A stretch of DNA of 64,000 nt from Shewanella baltica (GCF_900456975.1 NZ_UGYM01000002.1:2480001-2544000), one strand, 5' to 3'. Positions 48,290 to 60,043 are shown, numbered from the stretch's first letter. Notes: generated by a model from the letters alone, not told the origin. Translations and numbers: made by a program.

Positions 48290-48614
48290 GGTTCTGCTTT
48301 CCTTTGCAAATTAAAAACCCTGTTCAGCTACGTTGAAATGTAGTAACAGCAGGTCAAAAATGCAAAATCAATCAAGATGACCCATTTTTCATTACGCTTG
48401 TTCTAGTGTCTGTCTTCGCCAATACTCAAGTGGCTCGATTTACTCTGCTGTAATCCCTGCATAAACAATGACATTAGCTTTACAACAGACAAGGAATGGA
48501 CAGTTCATGGCTGCTTAATTCGTGAGAGGTACAGTCTAGGCTTTTGTGGCGCTCGTACTGATTTTTTACTTAGTCTATTGTGTATAAAGATAGAAATAAT
48601 GAGGAATTAGCCTA
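48290..48614. other. Intergenic region upstream of the SRAP gene
   Basis: A 325-bp gap between divergent small genes. No LexA box (CTG-N10-CAG) was found near the SRAP start, and no gene was recognised. Confidence 0.4.
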
Positions 48615-49184
48615 ATGTGCGGACGAATAAGCATTGATAGTTTTCTCGCTAATACGGTATCCCTTCAACTGGGTGTGCTATTTAATCCACAAATCAACCT
48701 TGATTTACGCCCTACCGAACAAGTTTCGGTGATTATGATGGCCGATAGCCAGCTTCAGCAGCTAGATTGTACCTGGGGAATAAAGCCTGCTTGGTCGAAA
48801 AAGCTATTGATTAATGCACAGGCTGAAACCGTGCGAGAAAAGAAAACGTTTGCTTCCGCATTTGCGAGTCTCCGCTGCGTTGTACCCTGCTCTGGTTGGT
48901 ATGAATGGCGCGAGGAAGGTAAAAAACAAAAACAGAAATATCTGTTTAGTCATGCTAAAGGAGAGCCTCTTTACATGGCCGGAATATGCTATCCAAACGC
49001 AGAGTTTACCCAGCTGGTCACATTAACGACTGAGCCCACAGAAAAGTGCAAAGCCTATCATGGCAGAATGCCCCTACTGATCAGCCCATTTGAAATTGAT
49101 TTTTGGCTTCAAACTGAAGCGGTGATGCTAGAGGCACTGCTCTACCACCCCGAAAATATCAATATCGCAATCCATGCAAACTAA
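48615..49184 (+). CDS. SRAP-domain protein (YedK/HMCES family)
   Basis: A 189-residue protein that should crosslink to abasic sites in single-stranded DNA. The catalytic Cys2 (MCGRIS), Asn67 (INAQAET), Glu97 (YEWRE) and His149 (AYHGRMP) are all present. GAGGA lies 9 nt before the ATG. It is slightly shorter than E. coli YedK. It lies next to umuDC, grouping two DNA-damage functions at the edge of the island, but no SOS box is visible for this gene. Confidence 0.92.
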   Translation: MCGRISIDSFLANTVSLQLGVLFNPQINLDLRPTEQVSVIMMADSQLQQLDCTWGIKPAWSKKLLINAQAETVREKKTFASAFASLRCVVPCSGWYEWREEGKKQKQKYLFSHAKGEPLYMAGICYPNAEFTQLVTLTTEPTEKCKAYHGRMPLLISPFEIDFWLQTEAVMLEALLYHPENINIAIHAN

Positions 49185-49229
49185 ATTTCTATAAAGTAAA
49201 AAATAAAGAACTCATTTGGGGACATTTCC

Positions 49230-49253
49230 GAGTTAGAACATCAGTTCTAACTC
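49230..49253. repeat. Perfect inverted repeat downstream of the SRAP gene
   Basis: gagttagaac-atca-gttctaactc. There is no T tract, so it may be a weak terminator or an element end. Confidence 0.55.
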
Positions 49254-49509
49254 ATGAATTTCGGATAATAACTTCTATGGATTAATGCTCAATTAAGGCG
49301 TGAACCACGCTACCACACAACTCAATTTGAACGCCATAAACACTGAACTAGACCCAAATCCAAAATGCCAAGCGTGGTGAATCACTCTTAAATTGTTTGT
49401 TGAACGAAGCCGCTTTGCGGCAGGAACAAGATAAAGCCATCCTTTTGCCCCTCATCCTAAATACTTGCTAGACGCGACCTGCTTCGGTCGCAAACCTAGG
49501 AGTATCATC

Positions 49510-50400
49510 ATGGACATTCACGAACAACAACGCTTTGATTTACTTTATGAACAACATCTTACCAACTTAACCTTGCAAGGCAAGCGGCCTGCAACCATTG
49601 ATGCCTATAGCCGAGCTATACGCCGTATTGCGGCATATTTTGACTGCTGCCCCGATACCCTGACCACCGATGATTTAAAACGCTATTTTGCTGATTTGAT
49701 TGCCTCACATTCATGGAGCACCGTCAAACTCGATCGCAACGGTTTGCAGTTTTTCTACTTTCACGTCCTCAATAAATCTTGGCAGTGGCTTAATATTGTT
49801 AAGCCACCACAGGTGAAACACCTGCCCGATATCCTGACGCCCTGCGAGGTCGCGATGGTTATCAGCCTCACGCGTCAACTGCGTTATCAGGTTTGTTTCT
49901 TAACCCTGTACAGCATGGGATTGCGCCTTGGTGAAGCGATTTCATTGCAGGTCGGGGATATTGATGCAGGACTCATGCAGGTGCATATCCGTGATGCTAA
50001 AGGTGGCAAGGATAGACTGGTGCCGTTACCTCAACGCACCTTGTTAGCTTTACGCTATTATTGGCGCACCCACCGTCATCCTCGTTTGTTGTTTCCGGGT
50101 AAAGATAATCAACCTGATTCACTCATGGACAGAGGCGGGCTCCAAAAAGCCATGAAGCAAGTCATTTCCGAGTGCAACATTCATAAAGCCATCAGCCCGC
50201 ACAGTCTACGCCACAGTTATGCCACCCATTTACTGGAGCAAGGACTCGATTTGCGCTCAGTGCAAACACTGCTTGGCCATCACAGCCTGAATACCACCGC
50301 CCGTTACACGCGGCTCACTGATATCACCCGTAAAAATACCTGTGAGGCAATTAACCAACTGACCAACGACTTAGCTTTGAGGTGGGAGTGTGGGTTATGA
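49510..50400 (+). CDS. Tyrosine recombinase of IS91-like element (copy 1)
   Basis: About 296 residues from the ATG at 49510, preceded by AGGAG; an upstream in-frame ATG at 49465 is unsupported. It has an N-terminal SAM-like domain (KRPATIDAYSRAIRR) and a catalytic domain with Arg in MGLRLGEA, HSLRH, GHHSLNTTARYTRL (catalytic Tyr). It overlaps the transposase start by 4 nt. It is not an integron integrase: no IntI-specific extra helix is recognised and it travels with the IS. Confidence 0.9.
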   Translation: MDIHEQQRFDLLYEQHLTNLTLQGKRPATIDAYSRAIRRIAAYFDCCPDTLTTDDLKRYFADLIASHSWSTVKLDRNGLQFFYFHVLNKSWQWLNIVKPPQVKHLPDILTPCEVAMVISLTRQLRYQVCFLTLYSMGLRLGEAISLQVGDIDAGLMQVHIRDAKGGKDRLVPLPQRTLLALRYYWRTHRHPRLLFPGKDNQPDSLMDRGGLQKAMKQVISECNIHKAISPHSLRHSYATHLLEQGLDLRSVQTLLGHHSLNTTARYTRLTDITRKNTCEAINQLTNDLALRWECGL

Positions 50401-51482
50401 GCCAGTTTATCGATATTTTACGCCAACATCTGGCGGATTTTCGGCGGCGTTATGCCCATCAAATCACCCCAGAAATACATGCTGCTATCCATGCCATGCT
50501 CAGCTGTCGTTGCAACACGGCGAGGGTGAGTTGCTGGGATTGTCAAACCTGCGAGCAACAGCTTGAGTTTCCGCTCTCTTGTGGTCATCGTAGTTGCCCA
50601 CAGTGCCAACACGGCACCACATGTGACTGGCTGAGTAAACAACAAGCCAAGTTATTACCGGTGAATTATTTTATGGTGACCTTTACCTTGCCGTTTGAAT
50701 TAAGAGCCATAGCGAAGTCGCAACCCGAGCCGTTCTATCACGCCATGTTTACCGTGGCAGCGAGTGTACTCAAAGACTTTGCCGCACGCTCCCCTAAGCT
50801 CAGTGGTGACATCGGCTTCACCGGCGTACTGCATACTCACAGTCGGCGCAGAGACTACCATCCACATCTGCACTTCATTATCCCAGCAGGGAGCTACCAC
50901 TCAGGCAAGCGGCAATGGCGCAAGTGTCAAACCCATTACTTATTTAACGCCTTTAATCTTGCCAAGGTGTGGCGAGCACGTTTACTGGCTTATCTGAGTG
51001 ACACGCTTCAGCTTAAACTGCCACATCAATCCCAGTCGAAATGGGTGGTCGATTGTCAGTTCGTCGGTAAAGGTGCTCCTGCACTGCAATATCTGTCGCG
51101 CTACCTTTATCGGGGCGTTTTACCCGACAGCAGTATTTGTCGTCATGTCGATAATCAGGTGAGCTTTACCTATCAAGACAGTCAGACTCGCTGCCAACAA
51201 GTACGCAGCTTGCCCGCGGTCGAATTTCTGTGGTTGATATTACAACATGTGTTACCCAAAGGATTACGGCGAGTACGAGACTATGGCTTACTGCGAGGCA
51301 ATGCCAAAAAGCTACGGCAACAAATCCAACTAATGTTGGCTGTCGCAGGTGCAGTGTTCCCCATGTTACCTGAGGTCAAACGTACCTTAGCCGTGCGCTA
51401 TTGCCCTTGCTGCCATCAAGCTATGCATTTTATGGGTGTTCATATGCGTCATCGACCGACAGGCGCTAATATCACCGCTTAA
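50397..51482 (+). CDS. IS91-family HUH (Y2) transposase (copy 1)
   Basis: A 361-residue rolling-circle transposase. The N-terminal zinc-binding region (CWDCQTC, CGHRSCPQCQ) is followed by the metal-binding HUH motif in YHPHLHF and the tyrosine pair in YLSRYLYRG. The start ATG overlaps the recombinase stop (ATGA). Confidence 0.92.
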   Translation: MSQFIDILRQHLADFRRRYAHQITPEIHAAIHAMLSCRCNTARVSCWDCQTCEQQLEFPLSCGHRSCPQCQHGTTCDWLSKQQAKLLPVNYFMVTFTLPFELRAIAKSQPEPFYHAMFTVAASVLKDFAARSPKLSGDIGFTGVLHTHSRRRDYHPHLHFIIPAGSYHSGKRQWRKCQTHYLFNAFNLAKVWRARLLAYLSDTLQLKLPHQSQSKWVVDCQFVGKGAPALQYLSRYLYRGVLPDSSICRHVDNQVSFTYQDSQTRCQQVRSLPAVEFLWLILQHVLPKGLRRVRDYGLLRGNAKKLRQQIQLMLAVAGAVFPMLPEVKRTLAVRYCPCCHQAMHFMGVHMRHRPTGANITA

Positions 51483-51741
51483 GGCGAGAAGTATAAGGAT
51501 AACGGGTTAACCAAACAGAATGAGGACTCGATAACAGCTTGATGAACAAGTGATAAAAATATTAGCTCGTTCGCTAAGGGCGGGTCATGTCTGCAAAAAA
51601 GTCTCTTTCAAAGTACGACCTTAGCACCCTCAAATTCTCAATCAGCTATTTGCATAATAAAGTGTCAACAACCAGCATCGGGCTTGTTCAACACTTGGGA
51701 TAAGGTCGCGGCTACGCGCGGCCTATCCTTATTTGTTATAT

Positions 51742-52392
51742 TTATTTTTCGATATCCGGCAGTGCTGTCGGATCAAAGATAATTCTATGCTGTGCGGGGT
51801 TTCGAGTGCACATTAATAGGTGCTCTCTCTGGTTTTTGGGTCCAACCATTCTCAAATTCATTTCAGAACCACACCAAGGGCACTCAGCGGATATTTTTGT
51901 GATATAGATTTTACCAGAAGTGCCAATTTCTAAGTTTTTTAACCCACTCAAATGCTCAAACCTTCTGCGAGGAAGCACCATGCTTAAGATCAGCATTGAA
52001 AAGCAAATGCCAAAGAATAAAAAAACAATTGGCTGTATGGAGGATAAACTGGTTGTAAAAAAAGGTATAAACAAACCTATTATGCTAGCTAAACTTCCCC
52101 AAGCGCCAAGCTTTTTAAATGTAGAACTTTTGGCTAAAGCACCATCGCTTGTCCATGGTAGATTTACAAACTCACGCTTAAGATTAAGTAATTCAGGGTC
52201 AATATTGTTTGAATTATTTATATTATCTCCAATATGGATATTACTATTATTAATCTCTGAGCCAATTGTATTTACGCTTTGATCACCTGATTGAATAACA
52301 TGTCCAGATGAGTTTCTAGGACTGCCGCACCCAGCACAAAACTTATGGTTTTCACCAAATTCCGTTTGACAATTTGTGCAATATTTCAACAT
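51742..52392 (-). CDS. Zinc-ribbon membrane protein (integron cassette gene)
   Basis: A 216-residue protein of unknown function. An N-terminal zinc ribbon (Cys5, 8, 19, 22) leads to an Asn/Ile/Gly-rich repeat-like linker (about 36-64), two membrane helices (about 98-115 and 119-140) and a second zinc-binding region (Cys171, 174, 195 and His202). Both ends appear to face the cytoplasm. It is AT-rich compared with the core genes. The start lies 12 nt from an attC core, the usual layout of an integron cassette. Confidence 0.75.
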   Translation of the reverse strand: MLKYCTNCQTEFGENHKFCAGCGSPRNSSGHVIQSGDQSVNTIGSEINNSNIHIGDNINNSNNIDPELLNLKREFVNLPWTSDGALAKSSTFKKLGAWGSLASIIGLFIPFFTTSLSSIQPIVFLFFGICFSMLILSMVLPRRRFEHLSGLKNLEIGTSGKIYITKISAECPWCGSEMNLRMVGPKNQREHLLMCTRNPAQHRIIFDPTALPDIEK

Positions 52393-52404
52393 TACCCCCT
52401 TTAA

Positions 52405-52468
52405 GTATAACGCCTGTGTAATTTGCGCATTGAAACGCAGCGTAAATGCGTCAAATTAACACACTTGT
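52405..52468. other. attC-like site, interrupted by the group II intron
   Basis: The core GTATAAC (52405-52411) is followed by an imperfect palindrome: tgtgt-aatttg-cgcatt pairs with aatgcg-t-caaatt-aacaca. It ends CTTGT at the intron 5' edge. Joined to the sequence after the intron (TATGC), it would read CTTGTTATGC, completing an attC of about 70 bp. Confidence 0.7.
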
Positions 52469-54149
52469 GTACGCCCAGCATGGGCATGAACTTATGAGGT
52501 GAAAGTCCTCTGTAGGAAGGTCACCGTTCAATAACATCCTGTTATTAAACGTTAACTACTAGCGAATGGCAAGGGCTTATCATTGATGATTGGTTTGAAG
52601 GAAGCCGCTAGCAAATTTGCGAGCTGATGAACAAGAACATCATATGAGGCGTAGGCTAGAGGTGAGTTGGCAGGGCCTCCCCCACGAAGTAAGGGGACAA
52701 GACGACGAAACCACGTGATCTAATGGCCACCGTAAATGATGCAGCAGTGCAAAGAAAGTTCATGTTCTTATCTGGAGAGATCTGCTTAACACGCGATCGG
52801 TCATTAACCAGTCAGGCTCTGATTTATAAGTGCCTTGGCTTTTCAGTGTCATCGACTGAAAAGAGCGAACCAGATGAAAACCGATAGCGCATGACGGGGC
52901 AACTCGGCATGTGATTAAGCAGAAGTCAGCAGACGGCATAGTAGCCCAACGCCCATCGTAATTGATGGGACATGGTGAAGGCCTGAACATTTAGAAGAAG
53001 GAAGAGTCTTGTCAAACTTGTTGATTCCCACTACGTCGCCAGACGATTACTATCATCAGCGTATTGATATGCAACCAGCCTTCAACAGCGATTTATTCCA
53101 ACAACGGCTTCAGCCTGAGAATCTACACCGAGCTTAGCGTCAGGTTAAAGCCAATAATGGCGCGGCTGGTATCGATGGCATGACCATCGAAGCCTTCCCG
53201 CTTTGGGTGCAGCAAGGCGGTTGGCAACAGTGTAAATCTCAACTTGAGTTAGATGAATATCAACCCTCAGCAGTCAGACGCGTAGAGATCGACAAACCCG
53301 ATGGCGGTAAACGCAAACTGGGTATCCCTAACGTCATTGATCGTGTGATACAGCAATCGATTGCTCAAATTCTCAGGCCGTTGTTTGACCCTTTCTTCTC
53401 GGCTAATAGCTTCGGCTTTAGACCAAATAGGAATGCCAAACAAGCAGTCTTGCAAGTCAGGGATATCATCAAACATAAACGCAAATTTGCCGTCGATGTT
53501 GATCTGTCCAAGTTCTTTGATCGAGTAAATCATGATCTCTTAATGACTCAGTTAATGATCAAGGTACAGGATAAGCGTCTGCTGGCGCTTATTGGTAAAT
53601 ACCCGCGTGCTGGCGTGATGATCAACGACCAATTTGAAGCAAGCTTCGAAGGCGTACCTCAGGGCGGCCCACTCTCACCATTACTATCAAACATCATGTT
53701 GGATAGTCTGGATAAAGAGCTGGAAAGCAGAGGGCATCACTTCGCCCGCTACGCGGATGACTTTATCATCTTGGTCAAGTCTCAACGAGCGGTCGAACGT
53801 GTCCTCAAGAGTATTACTCGCTATCTTGCCACTAAGCTAAAACTGGTTGTTAACGAACAGAAAAGCCAAGTGGTTAAGGTAGGCCAAAGCAAGTTTCTAG
53901 GGTTTACCTTTAACCGCGGAAAGATCCAGTGGCATGTCAAAACACTGCACATCTTCAAACAAAAGATAAGACGACTGACAAACCGCAATTGGGGCGTGAG
54001 CATGAGCTATCAGTTGTTTAAAGTGCGGCAATATATGCAAGGCTGGATCAACTACTTTGGCATAGCCAACGCTTACCAAGGGTGTGTCGATTTAGACCAC
54101 TGGATCCGTCGTCGAGTACGTATGTGCTAATGGCGTCAATGTGTAGTGA

Positions 54150-55333
<1,184 letters not shown>

Positions 55334-55536
55334 GTTGTCACCTAAATGGGTTATGAGGGGATCATAACATTTCTTATTAGGTGGCCAAATTCACTATGCC
55401 ACTACAATGGCGAAAGCCACGGACTAAGGTACAGAATTTACTTAAGCGGGGTGTCAGGATCCAAGCTGCCGTTGCTTGTGGGATCACAAGTAAAGGTCCA
55501 TGGCGGAGCTCGAAAACACTAGGAATACTGTAGTGA

Positions 55537-56369
<833 letters not shown>

Positions 56370-56407
56370 TGAAATAGGGTATTTATTGCTCTGATTGAGT
56401 TTCTCGA

Positions 56408-56719
56408 TTATCGAGAAGTGTTCAGCGAGTCCGACATCAATAGAGCCGTAGCCTTTTTTAAGATTTCTTTCTCGAGATTTATCCGCTCAATTTCACGTTT
56501 AAGTGCCCTGATTTCAATCTGCTCAGGTGTCATGGGTGAGGCTTTAGGAGCAAGCCCTTGGCGCTCAACCTGAAGCTGTGTTACCCACTTACTGACTGTC
56601 GATTTACCCACGTTCATGGCTTTCGCGGCCGCTTCTTGTGTGTAACCTTGATCTATGACTAATTGAGCTGTTTCAAGCTTAATGGCGGCGCTATATCGTG
56701 CACGTTTACTTTTATTCAT
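56408..56719 (-). CDS. IS3-family transposase OrfA (copy 2)
   Basis: 103 residues, identical to OrfA of copy 1; intact helix-turn-helix and leucine zipper. On its own it would act mainly as a binding repressor. Confidence 0.88.
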   Translation of the reverse strand: MNKSKRARYSAAIKLETAQLVIDQGYTQEAAAKAMNVGKSTVSKWVTQLQVERQGLAPKASPMTPEQIEIRALKREIERINLEKEILKKATALLMSDSLNTSR

Positions 56720-56908
56720 GTTGTCACCTAAATGGGTTATGAGGGGATCATAACATTTCTTATTAGGTGGCCAAATTCACTATGCCACTACATACAGCAA
56801 GCGCTGAGTAACGAGTATCTTAAGAAAGCAGGACTATATTCACTGAGAGATGGATGGATCGCAGTTCATTACCCTAACCAGAACGTTTAGGTTAGGTATT
56901 CTAAATGA

Positions 56909-56940
56909 ACCGCCCTGTTCGGAGCCGCATGCAGGGTGGT
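56909..56940 (+). ncRNA. Group II intron domain V
   Basis: A 9-bp stem (accgccctg / cagggtggt) with an internal ttcggagccgcatg segment, followed by the domain VI region and the conserved 3' end. The CGC in the stem fits class IIC. Confidence 0.65.
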
Positions 56941-56976
56941 GTGGGGGCTGGAGGCTAGATACCTGCGGCTACCCGA

Positions 56977-57720
56977 TTATGCATCTATGACTCCATGATT
57001 GACTAGATAGTCGAAACCATCGTTTGTTACCGAGTATCGACCAATTAAGTCGCTTTTCACGAGCCCTTCTTTCTCGGCCTGACTTAGGTAACGCTCCAAC
57101 TTTAGACGGTGCATATCCGTGAGATTATTAATAACCCCAATTGCTAATGTATCGTAAGGGCTGTTTTCAAACGCTGCAGCAATAGCTGTCATTGCCGCTT
57201 TAAGACCATCTGCAGTTCTATCAGGCTTAGACCCCTGTAGCGGTTTAAACGGACTTACCCCGATTTCAGGCTTTTCATACAACGGAGCATTTAAAAGTGC
57301 TCTGATTAATTCATCGAGTGAATATTCAACTTCAGTGTCGTTGGAAAAGTTAATATAGAGCTTTGTTTGCAGAAAAGTTGGAAGTACCGTAGAAGAGGAT
57401 TGCCTAACAACTGGAATTATTTTATTGCTGTCGATTTTTTTAAGTAGTGACGCAGTTACAATCATTTTTTCGTAACCTACACCTCCTTCACCAGCATTGG
57501 CTTTTGCAACATAAGCTTCTGAACAAACAATTATGACGAAGTCACATTTAGCTAATTCTGTTTCCATGAAATGTGGCAGGTCGTCGCCAGGCCGCAAGTC
57601 CCACTGATCGAGTACGGCATCTATCCCGCGATGACGTAAGGTCGATGCAAAATCCAGCACCCAGCTTTTGTGCTCAGCTGAGTCATGCGAATAAGAAATA
57701 AACACTCTAGGTGGAACCAT
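56977..57720 (-). CDS. TIR/SEFIR-domain protein (integron cassette gene)
   Basis: About 247 residues from the ATG at 57720 (AAGGA 9 nt upstream; an in-frame ATG at 57744 is weaker). The N-terminal TIR/SEFIR-like domain (1-145) begins PRVFISYSHDSAEHKSWVL, has DQWDLRPGDDL, and Glu84 in GVGYEK as a candidate catalytic Glu. A linker at 150-185 leads to a C-terminal winged-helix-like region (about 187-247). Bacterial TIR proteins often degrade NAD+ in phage defence; that role is inferred here. The stop codon lies on the intron boundary, and an attC-like site precedes the start. Confidence 0.8.
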   Translation of the reverse strand: MVPPRVFISYSHDSAEHKSWVLDFASTLRHRGIDAVLDQWDLRPGDDLPHFMETELAKCDFVIIVCSEAYVAKANAGEGGVGYEKMIVTASLLKKIDSNKIIPVVRQSSSTVLPTFLQTKLYINFSNDTEVEYSLDELIRALLNAPLYEKPEIGVSPFKPLQGSKPDRTADGLKAAMTAIAAAFENSPYDTLAIGVINNLTDMHRLKLERYLSQAEKEGLVKSDLIGRYSVTNDGFDYLVNHGVIDA

Positions 57721-57753
57721 TTTCAACAATCCTTGGTGATGCAAACTCTTGAT

Positions 57754-57806
57754 ACCTAACGCTTTTCAGGTGCGCCGTAGGCATCACTTGGAACTACTTG
57801 TAGGCC
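57754..57806. other. attC-like site between TIR and hydrolase cassettes
   Basis: The core ACCTAAC (57754-57760) and the variant end CTTGTAGGCC (normally GTTAGGC) enclose an imperfect palindrome, aggtg-c-gcc / ggc-at-cactt. It overlaps the stop codon of the hydrolase gene and lies 33 nt before the TIR gene, as expected between two cassettes. Confidence 0.6.
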
Positions 57807-58972
57807 TTACCAGCCTTAATCTTTGCGATATACTCTCTCATGAACACAGCTTTATTTGACTGTAAATATGGGAGCCACATTTGATTGATAACATCTTTTT
57901 TAATCATGTTGTTATGGTCAAAGATGTTATTACTATGTTGAGTTAGAATTCTTGAAGTACTATTGAAACCTTTTATTCCTGCTTGACCAAACAACGGATC
58001 TAAACCTAGCCAGCTTTTTCTTGGCATCCACTTCACCCATTGATCATTAGGTGCTTTTTCATTTCTCACTCTACCAACTTTAAGCCCCTCACAGGAATCC
58101 CAGTCGTAATTTTCATTCAAAATACTACCAGTCAATATGATTGATTCAAAAGTCACTGGAGGCATCTCGTCGAAACCTTCCAAATACTTTCCTATTACGT
58201 ATGTACCAAATGAATGTGCAATTATTGATATGGGTGCATCGTATGTTCTGTGAAGATCATATATCCAATCCCGGAAGCGATTCATTATATCACTTCGGCC
58301 CGAATCACTTAGTAATACTTCAGGGGTTTGAAATCCATAGTTGAAAGGGGCTACGATCCAGCCTCTACTACTGAAGATAGGCATTATATCGCTGTTCCAT
58401 GCGGCTGTAGTATTCAAACCATGTATTGTAACTAACACTCCTTCCGGCTCGTTTAGATCAACAATTTCACGATTGCAATACGCCCTTTTTACGATTTCAT
58501 AGTCGTCATCATCTGGCATGTGTCGTACTGTCCAGTTTTTATTTAGCCCCAACAAATCAACTTGAATTATCCCTTTTTCTTGACCATAACGCCCATGTGA
58601 AAATAAGTATATAAATGAATCAACAATTTTCGGTTCATCTTCAGAACAAAACATTACATCCGTTCTTTTTCCACCGACAATCAATCTTTCGCCATTACGT
58701 GGAATATGTTCTTTTTTACCAAACACAATGACTGCATCGAAATCAGATGGAGTATCCGTTGAAGTTATAAATGAACCGCCGATAAAGACATATTTAGCAT
58801 TCCTTTCTTTTGCGAAGTCAAAAATGTCAGTAATCGTTTTGTAGAAGAGAACCCTTTCATCATCTCCTTCACAAAACCTTTCTAAGAACATTTCGCCTGA
58901 ACATCTATGTATGCCTTCAGGCAATACTCCGTTATCTTTAAATTGTGGAATACTACTCAATCTAAACTCCAT
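57794..58972 (-). CDS. Nucleotidyltransferase-like/alpha-beta hydrolase fusion protein
   Basis: A 392-residue protein with two enzyme-like halves. The N-terminal part (about 15-165) looks like a minimal nucleotidyltransferase of DUF6932 type: GGSF (65-68), the SDFD acid pair (Asp77, Asp79) and a third acid in QVDL (Asp139). The C-terminal part (about 178-375) is an alpha/beta hydrolase with oxyanion HGLNTT, nucleophile Ser254 in AHSFG and a late His in TQHSNN. No signal peptide or membrane helix. It is AT-rich and lies between attC-like sites next to a TIR gene. I know of no described function; a defence or toxin role is a guess. Confidence 0.72.
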   Translation of the reverse strand: MEFRLSSIPQFKDNGVLPEGIHRCSGEMFLERFCEGDDERVLFYKTITDIFDFAKERNAKYVFIGGSFITSTDTPSDFDAVIVFGKKEHIPRNGERLIVGGKRTDVMFCSEDEPKIVDSFIYLFSHGRYGQEKGIIQVDLLGLNKNWTVRHMPDDDDYEIVKRAYCNREIVDLNEPEGVLVTIHGLNTTAAWNSDIMPIFSSRGWIVAPFNYGFQTPEVLLSDSGRSDIMNRFRDWIYDLHRTYDAPISIIAHSFGTYVIGKYLEGFDEMPPVTFESIILTGSILNENYDWDSCEGLKVGRVRNEKAPNDQWVKWMPRKSWLGLDPLFGQAGIKGFNSTSRILTQHSNNIFDHNNMIKKDVINQMWLPYLQSNKAVFMREYIAKIKAGKAYK

Positions 58973-58988
58973 AATATTTGGTGCAGAG

Positions 58989-59039
58989 GCCTAACGCTCG
59001 CAGAAAGCGCCGCGCTTTTCGCGGTCGCATTTACTGCGC
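58989..59039. other. Left half of an attC-like site split by IS91-like copy 2
   Basis: The core GCCTAAC (58989-58995) is followed by gctcgcagaaa...tttactgcgc. The missing end TTGTTAGGT lies at 61376-61384, directly after the IS. Joined, the halves give a 60-bp site with matching arms (GCAG-AAA / TTT-CTGC), typical of attC. Confidence 0.68.
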
Positions 59040-59152
59040 TTGTTGAACGAAGCCGCTTTGCGGCAGGAACAAGATAAAGCCATCCTTTTGCCCCTCATCC
59101 TAAATACTTGCTAGACGCGACCTGCTTCGGTCGCAAACCTAGGAGTATCATC

Positions 59153-60043
59153 ATGGACATTCACGAACAACAACGCTTTGATTTACTTTATGAACAACAT
59201 CTTACCAACTTAACCTTGCAAGGCAAGCGGCCTGCAACCATTGATGCCTATAGCCGAGCTATACGCCGTATTGCGGCATATTTTGACTGCTGCCCCGATA
59301 CCCTGACCACCGATGATTTAAAACGCTATTTTGCTGATTTGATTGCCTCACATTCATGGAGCACCGTCAAACTCGATCGCAACGGTTTGCAGTTTTTCTA
59401 CTTTCACGTCCTCAATAAATCTTGGCAGTGGCTTAATATTGTTAAGCCACCACAGGTGAAACACCTGCCCGATATCCTGACGCCCTGCGAGGTCGCGATG
59501 GTTATCAGCCTCACGCGTCAACTGCGTTATCAGGTTTGTTTCTTAACCCTGTACAGCATGGGATTGCGCCTTGGTGAAGCGATTTCATTGCAGGTCGGGG
59601 ATATTGATGCAGGACTCATGCAGGTGCATATCCGTGATGCTAAAGGTGGCAAGGATAGACTGGTGCCGTTACCTCAACGCACCTTGTTAGCTTTACGCTA
59701 TTATTGGCGCACCCACCGTCATCCTCGTTTGTTGTTTCCGGGTAAAGATAATCAACCTGATTCACTCATGGACAGAGGCGGGCTCCAAAAAGCCATGAAG
59801 CAAGTCATTTCCGAGTGCAACATTCATAAAGCCATCAGCCCGCACAGTCTACGCCACAGTTATGCCACCCATTTACTGGAGCAAGGACTCGATTTGCGCT
59901 CAGTGCAAACACTGCTTGGCCATCACAGCCTGAATACCACCGCCCGTTACACGCGGCTCACTGATATCACCCGTAAAAATACCTGTGAGGCAATTAACCA
60001 ACTGACCAACGACTTAGCTTTGAGGTGGGAGTGTGGGTTATGA
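59153..60043 (+). CDS. Tyrosine recombinase of IS91-like element (copy 2)
   Basis: 296 residues, identical to the copy 1 protein; same AGGAG-supported start and the same 4-nt overlap with the transposase. Catalytic Arg, HxxR, H/H and Tyr motifs are intact. Confidence 0.9.
   Translation: MDIHEQQRFDLLYEQHLTNLTLQGKRPATIDAYSRAIRRIAAYFDCCPDTLTTDDLKRYFADLIASHSWSTVKLDRNGLQFFYFHVLNKSWQWLNIVKPPQVKHLPDILTPCEVAMVISLTRQLRYQVCFLTLYSMGLRLGEAISLQVGDIDAGLMQVHIRDAKGGKDRLVPLPQRTLLALRYYWRTHRHPRLLFPGKDNQPDSLMDRGGLQKAMKQVISECNIHKAISPHSLRHSYATHLLEQGLDLRSVQTLLGHHSLNTTARYTRLTDITRKNTCEAINQLTNDLALRWECGL

Larger units (their letters stand above)
49397..51738 (+). mobile_element. IS91-like element, copy 1 (2,342 bp)
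   Basis: This is defined by comparison with the second copy at 59,040-61,381: the two agree throughout by eye and diverge on both sides. It carries a tyrosine recombinase and a Y2/HUH transposase in overlapping frames plus a 256-bp non-coding tail. TTGTT occurs at both edges (49397-49401 and 51733-51737), either element sequence, target sequence or a short duplication. The family normally moves by rolling circle without target duplication. It sits at the left end of the cassette array. Confidence 0.88.

Noticed and set aside
49304..49378. accacgct...agcgtggt arms as the last attC of the array
   Set aside because: The arms are 8 bp, but no RYYYAAC/GTTRRRY cores could be placed; left unassigned.
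49510..50400. Tyrosine recombinase as the integron integrase IntI
   Set aside because: It is duplicated as part of a 2,342-bp IS, overlaps the IS91 transposase and points away from the cassette genes. No IntI-specific insertion was recognised.
52760..52990. Minus-strand frame within the intron
   Set aside because: It lies in the structured RNA part of the group II intron and looks like chance.
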